From NCBI GenBank assembly GCA_038521865.1, contig JBCBKO010000004.1:186001-250000 (forward strand): 64,000 nt of DNA, written 5' to 3'. The notes beneath the pieces are model-generated. The model searched no databases, was not told the DNA's origin, and saw nothing but the letters and a program-made list of their open reading frames with translations. Each line of letters starts with the position of its first letter. The first letter of the stretch is position 1. This document shows positions 25,387 through 32,929 of the stretch, one piece after another. The translations under genes and the position numbers were made by a program. The DNA is from CALBPI01 sp038521865 (GTDB taxonomy: Bacteria; Pseudomonadota; Gammaproteobacteria; Steroidobacterales; Woeseiaceae).

Positions 25387-26760
25387 ATCGAGAGTCCGCT
25401 ATACAAGCCACCCGCGCCGGTACCGCTGACGCCCTTGCGTTCGTTGTGGCGCGTCATGCGTCAGGGCGACGGCGATCTGCTCTCGCTCGTGCCTCGTGAT
25501 GCCTACCACAAGCCGTTGACCCACCTTGGATACTCGCGGCGCTCCATTCTTTTGATTAACGATCCGGCACTGGCGCGTGATGTGTTGACCGACCCGCTGG
25601 AGATTTTTCCGAAGAATGATCTCATGGTGGGCGCGCTGGCACCGTTGGTCGGGGATTCGATTTTTGTTTCCAGTGGTGAGCGCTGGCGACGGCAGCGTGC
25701 GATGGTCGATCGTGCATTCACGCATATGCGTATTAACCGCGCGTTCGGTGCGATGCGAGAAGCCGTTGATGAGTACACTGCCCGGCTGGATCAGCATGCG
25801 CAGGATGGCAATGCGGTCTCGCTCGATTTTGCGATGAGTGAACTCACTGCGGACATCATCTGTAGAACGATTTTTTCGACGTCACTATCGGGCCGAGTTG
25901 CTCGCGAAGTGTTCGAGTCGTTCGGTGAGTTCGAGGAACAGGTCGCCAGCGTCAATCTGGGCCAGTTGATTTTTGGCAAACCGTGGGCCGATGTGAAGCA
26001 GCCCCCGCGCGTGCTCGCCGCCTGCGAGCGGATTCGTGAACAGATCGGTGTGTTGCTCGATCCGCGACTGCAGTCGCTGGAGGCTCACGACGATATCGTC
26101 GCTGCCATCGCTGTGGCGGAAGATTCGCAGACCGGCGAGCGATTCACACGCGAGGAGCTGATCGATCAGATTGGCGTTTTTTTTCTCGCGGGGCACGAGA
26201 CAACCGCCAGCGTGCTCACCTGGGTGTTTTTTGTCCTTGCGATGCGGCCTGAGATTGCTGAGTTGGTCGAGCGCGAAGTGGTCGAGGTGATCGGTGACGA
26301 AGAGATCCAGTTTGAGCACGTGAAGAAGTTGCCACTCATTCGCAGCATCTTCCGAGAAGCGTTGCGCTTGTATCCACCGATTACGTTCATCCCGCGTGTT
26401 GCAGCGCAGGCAACGCGTATTGGAGATGTACCTGTCAAGCGCGGTGCCATGTTGATGCTCTCGCCCTGGACCGCGCATCGCAATGAGGCGCTCTGGCAGA
26501 ACGCAGCCGCTTTCGACCCGTATCGCTTCCATGCAGAAGGCGCTGACGAAAGCGAGGGGGTCTTGATGTCTTTTGGGCTTGGGCCGAGAGTGTGCGTTGG
26601 CGCGGCGTTCGCCACGATCGAAAGCACGTTGATCATTGCGTCGTTGATACGTCGCTATCATTTCAAGGTAAAGAACGCAGAGCGTGTCCGGCCGGTCGCA
26701 CGGCTGACCACACGCCCGGCCGAAGAAATCCACATAGAGGTCGTGCGTCGCGATGGCTGA
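25387..26760 (+). CDS. Cytochrome P450
   Basis: Heme monooxygenase with all core motifs: I-helix FFLAGHETTASVLTW, ExxR in FREALRLYPP, and heme loop FGLGPRVCVG with the Cys thiolate. The N-terminus is unresolved. A Pro-rich stretch (YKPPAPVPLTP) typical of P450 N-termini lies upstream of the first canonical in-frame starts after the ATP-grasp gene (TTG 25435, ATG 25456). The only canonical start that includes it is GTG 25225, which is antisense to the ATP-grasp N-terminus. I place the start at ATC 25387, which has GGGGA 8 nt upstream; this is a judgement. The stop overlaps the crtD start by 8 nt, so a carotenoid substrate is likely (inference). Confidence 0.88.
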   Translation: MESPLYKPPAPVPLTPLRSLWRVMRQGDGDLLSLVPRDAYHKPLTHLGYSRRSILLINDPALARDVLTDPLEIFPKNDLMVGALAPLVGDSIFVSSGERWRRQRAMVDRAFTHMRINRAFGAMREAVDEYTARLDQHAQDGNAVSLDFAMSELTADIICRTIFSTSLSGRVAREVFESFGEFEEQVASVNLGQLIFGKPWADVKQPPRVLAACERIREQIGVLLDPRLQSLEAHDDIVAAIAVAEDSQTGERFTREELIDQIGVFFLAGHETTASVLTWVFFVLAMRPEIAELVEREVVEVIGDEEIQFEHVKKLPLIRSIFREALRLYPPITFIPRVAAQATRIGDVPVKRGAMLMLSPWTAHRNEALWQNAAAFDPYRFHAEGADESEGVLMSFGLGPRVCVGAAFATIESTLIIASLIRRYHFKVKNAERVRPVARLTTRPAEEIHIEVVRRDG

Positions 26761-28237
26761 AGCTCACGTCATCGTAGTCGGCGGCGGTATCAGTGGTCTC
26801 ACGGCTGCGTTTGATCTTGCGCATCGTGGTGTTCGGGTCACGTTGCTGGAGCAGCATGCGGCGCCTGGTGGCAAGATGCGCCAGATCGAAATCGGTGAGC
26901 ACAAGATTGATTCAGGACCAACCGTTTTTACGATGCGCTGGATTTTCGAAGATCTGTTTCGCGAGGCGGGACTGGATCTGGAAGATCACCTGAAGCTGCA
27001 TGCGTCCGACTTGCTGGCGCGCCACGCCTGGCCCGATGGCAGTCGACTGGATCTTTACGCAGATGTTGCACGCAGTGAGGCGGCAATCGAGGCTTTTGCC
27101 GGGGCGGAGGATGCTGCGCGCTATGGTGAGTTCGCGGCGGCGTCGGCGGAGATTTTCCGAACGCTGGACCTTTCCTTCATGCGTGACCAACGACCGTCTC
27201 CAGTGGCGCTCGCGGGGCGTGTCGGGTTGCGCGGTATTTCTGATTTGCTGGCCACGAAACCATTTGTCACGCTGTGGGATGATCTATCACGTCGGTTCAC
27301 CGATCCTCGTTTGACGCAGCTGTTCGCGCGCTACAGTACCTATTGCGGTTCTTCGCCGTTTCGCGCACCCGCCACACTTCAGTTGATCGCGCACGCAGAG
27401 CGTGCGGGGGTTTGGTATGTCGAAGGCGGCATGCAGGCACTCGCCAAGACACTGGCCGAACGCGTCGCCGCCGCCGGCGGTGATATTCGTTGCGAAACAC
27501 CGGTGCGCCAGGTGCTTCACTACGGCAGCAAGGTGACCGGAGTCACACTTGCCGATGGCGATGTGCTGACAGCCGATGCAGTGATTTTTTCGGGTGACAC
27601 TGCCGCGCTGGCCGGAGGGTTGCTCGGCAATCAGTTGCAGAAATCAGTGCCGGCTCTGCCGCGGGACCGGCGTTCACTATCTGCGATCACGTGGAGCATG
27701 GTCGCGCGCGTGCGCGGCTTTCCGCTGACCCACCACACCGTCTTTTTTGGCAGCAACTATCGAGATGAATTCGACGCGATCTTCGAGCAGCAGCGAGTAT
27801 CCGATTCGCCAACCGTTTATCTGTGCGCTCAAGATCGCCACGACCAGCCGTCGGCAGAAGGCGATCGCGAGGAACGGGTGTTTTGCCTGATCAATGCGCC
27901 CGCGAGAGTATTGTCAGCAGCGGATCTGGACCGGGCGCAGGAGGCGATGCTCAACCAGTGTGCTGCGCAGGGGCTGGTGCTGGAGCATGCCCCGACCGAC
28001 TGTGTACGAACCGGACCGGGTGACTTCGCCAAGCTGTTTCCGGCAACCGATGGTGCGCTCTACGGGCGTCCGACCCACGGCTGGATGGGGTCCTTCTCCA
28101 GGCCGGGCGCGCGCAGCAAAATGAAAGGGCTCTATCTGGCCGGTGGCAGCGTACACCCTGGCGCGGGAGTACCGATGGTGGCCATGTCCGGTCGACTAGC
28201 CGCAGCTTGCGTGCGCTACGACCTATCGATCGACTAA
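26753..28237 (+). CDS. crtD: CrtD-like carotenoid 3,4-desaturase
   Basis: 494-residue FAD-dependent CrtI-family desaturase. It has VVGGGISGLTAAFDL, LLEQHAAPGGKMRQ, and the CrtD-like blocks IDSGPTVFTMRWIFEDLF, LFARYSTYCGSSPFRAPA and GVWYVEGGMQALAKTLA. The C-terminal FAD motif is GLYLAGGSVHPGAGVPM. The closest pattern I know is the 1-hydroxycarotenoid 3,4-desaturase (methoxyneurosporene dehydrogenase) of spheroidene/spirilloxanthin synthesis. It is translationally overlapped with the P450 gene. Its TAA overlaps the crtI stop by four bases on the opposite strand. No crtC hydratase is visible in the window. Confidence 0.85.
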   Translation: MAEAHVIVVGGGISGLTAAFDLAHRGVRVTLLEQHAAPGGKMRQIEIGEHKIDSGPTVFTMRWIFEDLFREAGLDLEDHLKLHASDLLARHAWPDGSRLDLYADVARSEAAIEAFAGAEDAARYGEFAAASAEIFRTLDLSFMRDQRPSPVALAGRVGLRGISDLLATKPFVTLWDDLSRRFTDPRLTQLFARYSTYCGSSPFRAPATLQLIAHAERAGVWYVEGGMQALAKTLAERVAAAGGDIRCETPVRQVLHYGSKVTGVTLADGDVLTADAVIFSGDTAALAGGLLGNQLQKSVPALPRDRRSLSAITWSMVARVRGFPLTHHTVFFGSNYRDEFDAIFEQQRVSDSPTVYLCAQDRHDQPSAEGDREERVFCLINAPARVLSAADLDRAQEAMLNQCAAQGLVLEHAPTDCVRTGPGDFAKLFPATDGALYGRPTHGWMGSFSRPGARSKMKGLYLAGGSVHPGAGVPMVAMSGRLAAACVRYDLSID

Positions 28238-29757
28238 CCCGGAGACTCTTGCAGCGTGCCTGCAGTCGGCAATGATTTGCCAGGTACATCGGGTACGATT
28301 TCATCCAGAACTTTCGCTGACGAAACGACTCCGGGTAAACCTGCGCCCGGGTGTGTTCCAGCGCCAACCAAATAGAGATTCGCGTACTCTTCGCTGCGAT
28401 TGTGCGGGCGGAACCACGCCGTTTGTGTCAAGAGTGGCTGCAGACTGAAGGCGGCACCTTGTTCGGAGTTAAGCCTGTGCAGGAAGTCGTGCGGTGTCAG
28501 CATATGCGAGCTGATGACATGATCCTCCAGATCCGGCAAAACGGTGTCCGACAAGCTCTTTGCGATCGCCTTGCGATAAACCTCGGCCATTTGTGACCAG
28601 TCGACGCCCGACTTTAAGTGCGGCACCGGTGAGAGCACGTAAAACGCATCACAGCCTTCCGGTGCCAGAGACGTATCAGTCGCGGTTGGCCTGTGCAGGT
28701 ACAGGCTGAAATCGTCCGCCAGAACTTTGTGGTCGAAGATGTCTTCCAACAGATGGCGGTAGCGTTCGCCGAGCAGCATCATGTGATGCGGCACGTCGTC
28801 ATATTTTCGATCCGTTCCGAAATACCAAACAAAAAGACTCATCGAGTATTTCGCCCGCTTGAGCTTGCGGTCGGTCCAGCGTTTGCGCGGTGACTTGGAA
28901 AGCAGACGTTTGTAGGTGCTGGCAGAGTCGGCATTCGATACAACAATATCCGCCTCGATCTTTTCACCATCGGTCAATTCAATGCCGACAGCCTTGCCGT
29001 CACGCGTCAGAATCTGAGCGACCTCCGCGTTGTAGCGTAGAGAATTTCCCTGACCTTCGATCAGGTCTACGAGGCCCGTCACCATGCTGCCTGTGCCGCC
29101 CATCGAGAAGTGGACGCCGTGGTTGCGCTCGAGGTGCTGAATTAGGGTGTAAACCGAGGTGGTAGTGAACGGGTTTCCACCGACCAACAACGGATGGAAG
29201 CTGAAGACCATTCGCAGTTTCGGATGTTTGATGTACTTGGCAACGAGGCTATGCACGCTGCGATAGAACTGCACTCGAACCAGATCCGGCAGTACTTTGA
29301 GCATGCTCCAGAACGTGCCGAAAGAAACGTCCAACAAACCGTCGAAACCGACCTCGTAGACTTTCCGGCTGGAGACCAGGAATTTCTCGTAGCCCTCCAG
29401 GTCTTCGGGGCAGAACTTCGCGACTTCGCGACGCATCGCCTCAGCGTCACCGCTATAGTCGAACGTCGAGCCGTCATCAAAACGAATGGTGTAGAACGGA
29501 TCGATGGAGCGCAGATCGATGTGGTCGTGCATATTCTTGCCGCAGAGCTCCCAGAGTTCTTCGAACAAAAACGGGGCAGTGATGATGGTCGGTCCGGCGT
29601 CAAAGACGAATCCGTCCTGTTTGTAAACGTAGGCTCTTCCGCCTGGTGCATCGAGTTTCTCGATGACCGTGACATCGTAGCCTCGAGCCCCTAATCTCAC
29701 TGCGGCAGCCAGCCCCCCGAATCCGCTGCCGATAACAATCGCCTTATTTCCGCTCAT
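28234..29757 (-). CDS. crtI: Phytoene desaturase CrtI
   Basis: 507 residues from the Met at 29757, which begins directly at the FAD fold (KAIVIGSGFGGLAAAVRLGARG). The frame is open to 30054, but that extension is Arg/His-rich, antisense to the next gene and not family-like. VIEKLDAPGGRAYVY, FDAGPTIITAPFLFEELW, FSFHPLLVGGNPF and the C-terminal LYLVGAGTHPGAGLPGVV are diagnostic of CrtI. It introduces the conjugated double bonds from phytoene to neurosporene or lycopene. It is convergent with crtD. No crtB (phytoene synthase) is in the window. Confidence 0.93.
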   Translation of the reverse strand: MSGNKAIVIGSGFGGLAAAVRLGARGYDVTVIEKLDAPGGRAYVYKQDGFVFDAGPTIITAPFLFEELWELCGKNMHDHIDLRSIDPFYTIRFDDGSTFDYSGDAEAMRREVAKFCPEDLEGYEKFLVSSRKVYEVGFDGLLDVSFGTFWSMLKVLPDLVRVQFYRSVHSLVAKYIKHPKLRMVFSFHPLLVGGNPFTTTSVYTLIQHLERNHGVHFSMGGTGSMVTGLVDLIEGQGNSLRYNAEVAQILTRDGKAVGIELTDGEKIEADIVVSNADSASTYKRLLSKSPRKRWTDRKLKRAKYSMSLFVWYFGTDRKYDDVPHHMMLLGERYRHLLEDIFDHKVLADDFSLYLHRPTATDTSLAPEGCDAFYVLSPVPHLKSGVDWSQMAEVYRKAIAKSLSDTVLPDLEDHVISSHMLTPHDFLHRLNSEQGAAFSLQPLLTQTAWFRPHNRSEEYANLYLVGAGTHPGAGLPGVVSSAKVLDEIVPDVPGKSLPTAGTLQESPG

Positions 29758-29829
29758 CACTCTGATCCAATCCTCAATTTTCGTTGTTAGTATAAACTGC
29801 CGTAAGGGCCGGTGCTTTCGGGGAGCACG

Positions 29830-30579
29830 ATGGTTTCGATCGCTACATTCCTGTTCCATAAGCTCGTGGTTGCACACATCGCGACGGGCACGATGGGGCT
29901 CATCACAATGTGGGTGCCTGTCGTGGGTCGAAAAGGGGGGGAGACCCACCGCAAGTGGGGCACCATCTTCGCTTGGGCATTGATCGCGACCGGCATCATC
30001 GCGGTTGGCATCAGTCTGTGCACGCTGATCGCACCGCTTGAGACTCATCCGCATAACGGTCCGCCATTCACGGACAATGCGCCGTTAATTCGCGGAATCT
30101 TCGGCTGGATGATGCTTTATCTCGCGACCATGACGATCGCACTCGCTTGGTACGGCTTGCAGTGCATCCGGCTTCGCTCGGAACACAAGCGTCACCGGAA
30201 CGCGTTGGAAGTGACGCTTCAGTGCCTGATGTTCATGACGGCGGCGAACTGCATGTTGCAGGGCGTTTTGCTTGGGCAGCCTTTGCTCATGGGTATCGCG
30301 GTGGTCGGGCTGGCAGCGGGTATCCTCAACCTCAAATTCATCTTCACAGATTCCCCGCCGCTGTTCGAGTGGCAGATTCAGCACTCTCGCGGACTGGTGG
30401 GCGCAGGCATTAGTGTGTACACCGCATTCCTGGCGTTTGGTGCAGTGAACCTGCTGCCGAGCTACGCACTCAACCCGGCACTCTGGGCAACGCCAACAGC
30501 ATTAGGGATCAGCTTTCTGCTGTATCACCAGTTCCGAATCGCTCGCCGCCGTCCGAGCGCACGGCCTCACGCGGCTTAG
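29830..30579 (+). CDS. Multi-pass membrane protein (DUF2306-like)
   Basis: About 249 residues with seven or so hydrophobic segments. It has a His-rich first helix region (FLFHKLVVAHIATG), then KGGETHRKWGTIFAWALIATGI, a layout I associate with DUF2306-type small membrane proteins. The ATG at 29830 has GGGGAG 4 nt upstream and is preferred over an upstream in-frame start at 29812. Divergent from crtI with a gap of about 70 bp. Its stop overlaps the arsI stop by four bases. Function unknown; a link to carotenoids is only positional. Confidence 0.75.
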   Translation: MVSIATFLFHKLVVAHIATGTMGLITMWVPVVGRKGGETHRKWGTIFAWALIATGIIAVGISLCTLIAPLETHPHNGPPFTDNAPLIRGIFGWMMLYLATMTIALAWYGLQCIRLRSEHKRHRNALEVTLQCLMFMTAANCMLQGVLLGQPLLMGIAVVGLAAGILNLKFIFTDSPPLFEWQIQHSRGLVGAGISVYTAFLAFGAVNLLPSYALNPALWATPTALGISFLLYHQFRIARRRPSARPHAA

Positions 30580-30974
30580 CCGACGGGGCCGTGGTGATCT
30601 CCATAGACGGTGAGTTCCCCTTCAGTCAGGAATGTTTCCCAAGCGACACCTTGCGGGTCTTGCACCCATTTTTTGGCTGACTTCGCATAGCAGCAATTGG
30701 CCTCGGCTTCTTCGATCAGCTTGCCACCGGTGTCTTCCAGGCGGCCGTACACTTCGGCCAGCTCGTCACGCGACTCCGCCTGAATACCGAGATGGGAGAT
30801 TCCCTGGTTGCCTGACTGGCGGGTGCTTAGCGCGAAATTGACGCGAGGGTCGTCCAGCATCCACTTCGCGTAGTCCGGTTTGAGCACCGTGGGTGGTTCG
30901 CCAAAAAGCGCCGAATAGAAAGTCACTGATTGGTCGAGACTCTCGACCGTCAGATTTACGTGAAATCGCTTCAT
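30576..30974 (-). CDS. arsI: ArsI/CadI-type dioxygenase, probable C-As lyase
   Basis: 132-residue vicinal-oxygen-chelate protein. The metal ligands expected for ArsI are H5, H61 and E113, and the adjacent Cys pair C94-C95 (NCCYAKS) matches the pair that binds trivalent methyl- or aryl-arsenicals in characterised ArsI. The enzyme is an Fe(II) extradiol-type dioxygenase that cleaves the C-As bond, giving arsenite. ATG at 30974 overlaps the arsR stop (ATGA). CadI is the main alternative name; the Cys pair and the arsR partner favour ArsI. No arsenite efflux gene follows. Confidence 0.88.
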   Translation of the reverse strand: MKRFHVNLTVESLDQSVTFYSALFGEPPTVLKPDYAKWMLDDPRVNFALSTRQSGNQGISHLGIQAESRDELAEVYGRLEDTGGKLIEEAEANCCYAKSAKKWVQDPQGVAWETFLTEGELTVYGDHHGPVG

Positions 30975-31336
30975 GAGTGTTGTGCCTGTGTTGTGGATTT
31001 TGGTGGTGAGATTGCACCAACTTGTTGCAACGCTTGCTCGGTGGCGCCGGTGCCGGCCTGGCAACAGTCCTCCAAAACAAACCGCAGCAGTGATCTGATG
31101 CCGTCGAAGCTCGCCCGGTAGATGATCCGCCGGCCATCGCGATGCGCGTCGAGTAGGCCGGCACGCGTCATCAGTCCGAGATGGGTTGACAGCGTATTGT
31201 TAGGAATCGCGATTTCAGTGGCGATTTGACCGGCTGGCAGGCCTGTCGGTGCGTGTTTGACGAGCAAACGAAAGACCTGGAGTCGGTGCTCATGGGCCAG
31301 GGCGGAGAGAGACTGAATCGCTGCTTTTATTTCCAT
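30971..31336 (-). CDS. arsR: ArsR-family metalloregulator
   Basis: 121-residue winged-helix repressor. ATG at 31336 starts the canonical first helix (AIQSLSALAHEHRLQVFRLLVKH); the frame continues to 31372 but through the operator. The recognition helix region is IPNNTLSTHLGLMTRAGLL. The Cys pair C91-C92 near the C-terminus (LEDCCQAG) resembles the C-terminal arsenic site of AfArsR-type repressors rather than the CVC site of the E. coli type. It is coupled to arsI, so it should derepress both genes on As(III) or organoarsenical binding. Confidence 0.9.
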   Translation of the reverse strand: MEIKAAIQSLSALAHEHRLQVFRLLVKHAPTGLPAGQIATEIAIPNNTLSTHLGLMTRAGLLDAHRDGRRIIYRASFDGIRSLLRFVLEDCCQAGTGATEQALQQVGAISPPKSTTQAQHS

Positions 31337-31358
31337 TATTCGAGAATATTCGAAATAA
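31336..31358. promoter_or_regulatory. Candidate ArsR operator
   Basis: TTATTCGA (31336-31343) and TCGAAATAA (31350-31358) form an imperfect inverted repeat; the AT-rich ATTCGA/TATTCG pattern is usual for ArsR sites. It begins at the first base of the arsR start codon. Confidence 0.55.
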
Positions 31359-31396
31359 AAGAAGAATGTCAATAGCGGCCGCTGGATATGGAGAAA

Positions 31397-31681
31397 TTAT
31401 TGTGTGCGGTGGGCCTCTGCGCGCCAGCGCTGCGCGAGATCGATCATGTGAAACACTAAAGACCCAAGGAGCGCCGCAGCGACCCAGTGCCACGCCGCGT
31501 CAATCCAGACCAGTTTCAGTGCCACCATTAAGCTGCCGCCAGCGCCGGCGTTGCAGATGACTGTTGCGACAGGCAGGCCTTTGCCCGATAGCAAGCGATA
31601 GACAATCAAGGCGATGATCTCGATGGCGATCACCGCAAGCATGACATCGGCGATGCGGCCTGATTCGATCCAGGCTTGCAC
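31397..31681 (-). CDS. Small membrane protein, unknown
   Basis: 94 residues with three hydrophobic segments (about 12-30, 37-58, 64-85) and a basic C-terminus. The start is GTG at 31681, 12 nt after the stop of the sugar dehydrogenase gene, so it is probably co-transcribed with it. I do not recognise a family. Confidence 0.7.
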   Translation of the reverse strand: MQAWIESGRIADVMLAVIAIEIIALIVYRLLSGKGLPVATVICNAGAGGSLMVALKLVWIDAAWHWVAAALLGSLVFHMIDLAQRWRAEAHRTQ

Positions 31682-31693
31682 GACAGCGGGTAC

Positions 31694-32866
31694 TCAGGAC
31701 TTGGGCGTGAGCTTCAACAGACGCCCATCAACCTTGTCTTCGAGCAACCAGATTGCGCCGTCGGGTCCTTGCTCAACATCGCGAATTCGCTTCGCCATCG
31801 GATATCGGGCTATTTCCTTTGCGGTTTCGCCATCGAGTTCGACATGCACGAGCGTTTGCGAGACCAATCCACCAATAAACGCATCTCCGCGCCAATCAGC
31901 AAACAGATCGCCTTTGTAGATCATGAGGCTGGACGGTGCGATGGAGGGCACCCAGTAGGCAGCCGGTGCTGCCAGATCGGGACGCGTGTCGTGATCGGGG
32001 ATCTGCTCGCCGTCGTAATGGTCGCCATTGGACACGAGCGGGTAACCGTAGTTGGCTTTCTCGCGAACGAAGTTCAGCTCATCGCCATGACGCGGGCCCA
32101 TCTCGCTGTTCCAGAGGTTGCCATCGAGATCGAAGTCTATGCCAAGTGGATTGCGGTGGCCCAGGCTCCAGATTTGTGCGGTCACACCGCCCTGATCCAC
32201 AAACGGGTTGTCGGCAGGAACACTACCGTCATCGTTCAACCTAAGAATCTTGCCGAGATTTTGCGCCATGTCTTGGGATGGCGTGAATTTCTGCCGCTCA
32301 CCCGAGCTGACCCACAGGTAGCCATCGTCGGAGAAACGCATGCGGTGGCCGAAATGACCGCGACCGGAGACCTTGGGGTTTTGACGCCAGATCACCGTCG
32401 CATTGGTGAGACGGCCGCCGGTTGCTGTGATTTCCAGCTGCGCGCGTGTGATTGCGGCACCGCGGGTATCTCCGTCGCCGGCTTCGGCATAGCTCAGATA
32501 GATCAGATTGTTGGCGGCAAAGTCAGGATGCAGGATCACATCACCCAGGCCGCCCTGACCGCCGTAATCCACATCGGGTACGCCCTCAATCGGGGTCGAG
32601 AGGTTGCCCTGTGCATCGACGATCAGCAGGTTGCCGCTTTTCTCCGTCACCAGCATCCTGCCATCAGGCAGAAACTCCATTGCCCAGGGTTCGTTGAATT
32701 TGGCGTAAGCCGCAACTTCAAAGGGTGGGTTTCCGGGTAGCGCTACGGATACGCCGGAAAAGCCGGCCGGATTGGTACTGACGGGTGTTGCCTCGGCCGA
32801 AACCGCATCGTTGCCGCAGGCGCTCAGCAAACCGAGTGCCACCATTAAGAGAACCAGCTTTTGCAT
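31694..32866 (-). CDS. PQQ-dependent sugar dehydrogenase, lipoprotein
   Basis: 390 residues. Lipoprotein signal peptide with lipobox LLSAC (Cys17). The mature protein is the six-bladed soluble glucose dehydrogenase / YliI (Asd) fold: PWAMEFLPDGRMLVTEKSGNL, GGLGDVILHPDF, GRGHFGHRMRFSDDGYLWVSSGE, HRNPLGIDFD, and the C-terminal EQGPDGAIWLLED. It oxidises aldose sugars or related alcohols in the periplasm with PQQ. No PQQ synthesis genes are here. It is divergent from a TonB-dependent receptor gene. Confidence 0.88.
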   Translation of the reverse strand: MQKLVLLMVALGLLSACGNDAVSAEATPVSTNPAGFSGVSVALPGNPPFEVAAYAKFNEPWAMEFLPDGRMLVTEKSGNLLIVDAQGNLSTPIEGVPDVDYGGQGGLGDVILHPDFAANNLIYLSYAEAGDGDTRGAAITRAQLEITATGGRLTNATVIWRQNPKVSGRGHFGHRMRFSDDGYLWVSSGERQKFTPSQDMAQNLGKILRLNDDGSVPADNPFVDQGGVTAQIWSLGHRNPLGIDFDLDGNLWNSEMGPRHGDELNFVREKANYGYPLVSNGDHYDGEQIPDHDTRPDLAAPAAYWVPSIAPSSLMIYKGDLFADWRGDAFIGGLVSQTLVHVELDGETAKEIARYPMAKRIRDVEQGPDGAIWLLEDKVDGRLLKLTPKS

Positions 32867-32889
32867 CGAGAGTCCTTGTATCCAGTTTT

Positions 32890-32907
32890 TCGCGGCGCGT
32901 GCCGCGA
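32890..32907. repeat. Palindromic hairpin in the dehydrogenase/receptor divergent gap
   Basis: TCGCGGC (32890-32896), 4-nt loop, GCCGCGA (32901-32907). Perfect 7-bp stem between two divergent starts; no T-run follows on either side in the right direction for a terminator. Confidence 0.5.
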
Positions 32908-32929
32908 CATCCCGTTAGTATAGCGCGCC

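Noticed and set aside
31676..32740. 354-codon plus-strand ORF opposite the PQQ-type dehydrogenase
   Set aside because: Lies wholly antisense to a gene with signal peptide and strong family motifs; no ribosome site or family likeness.
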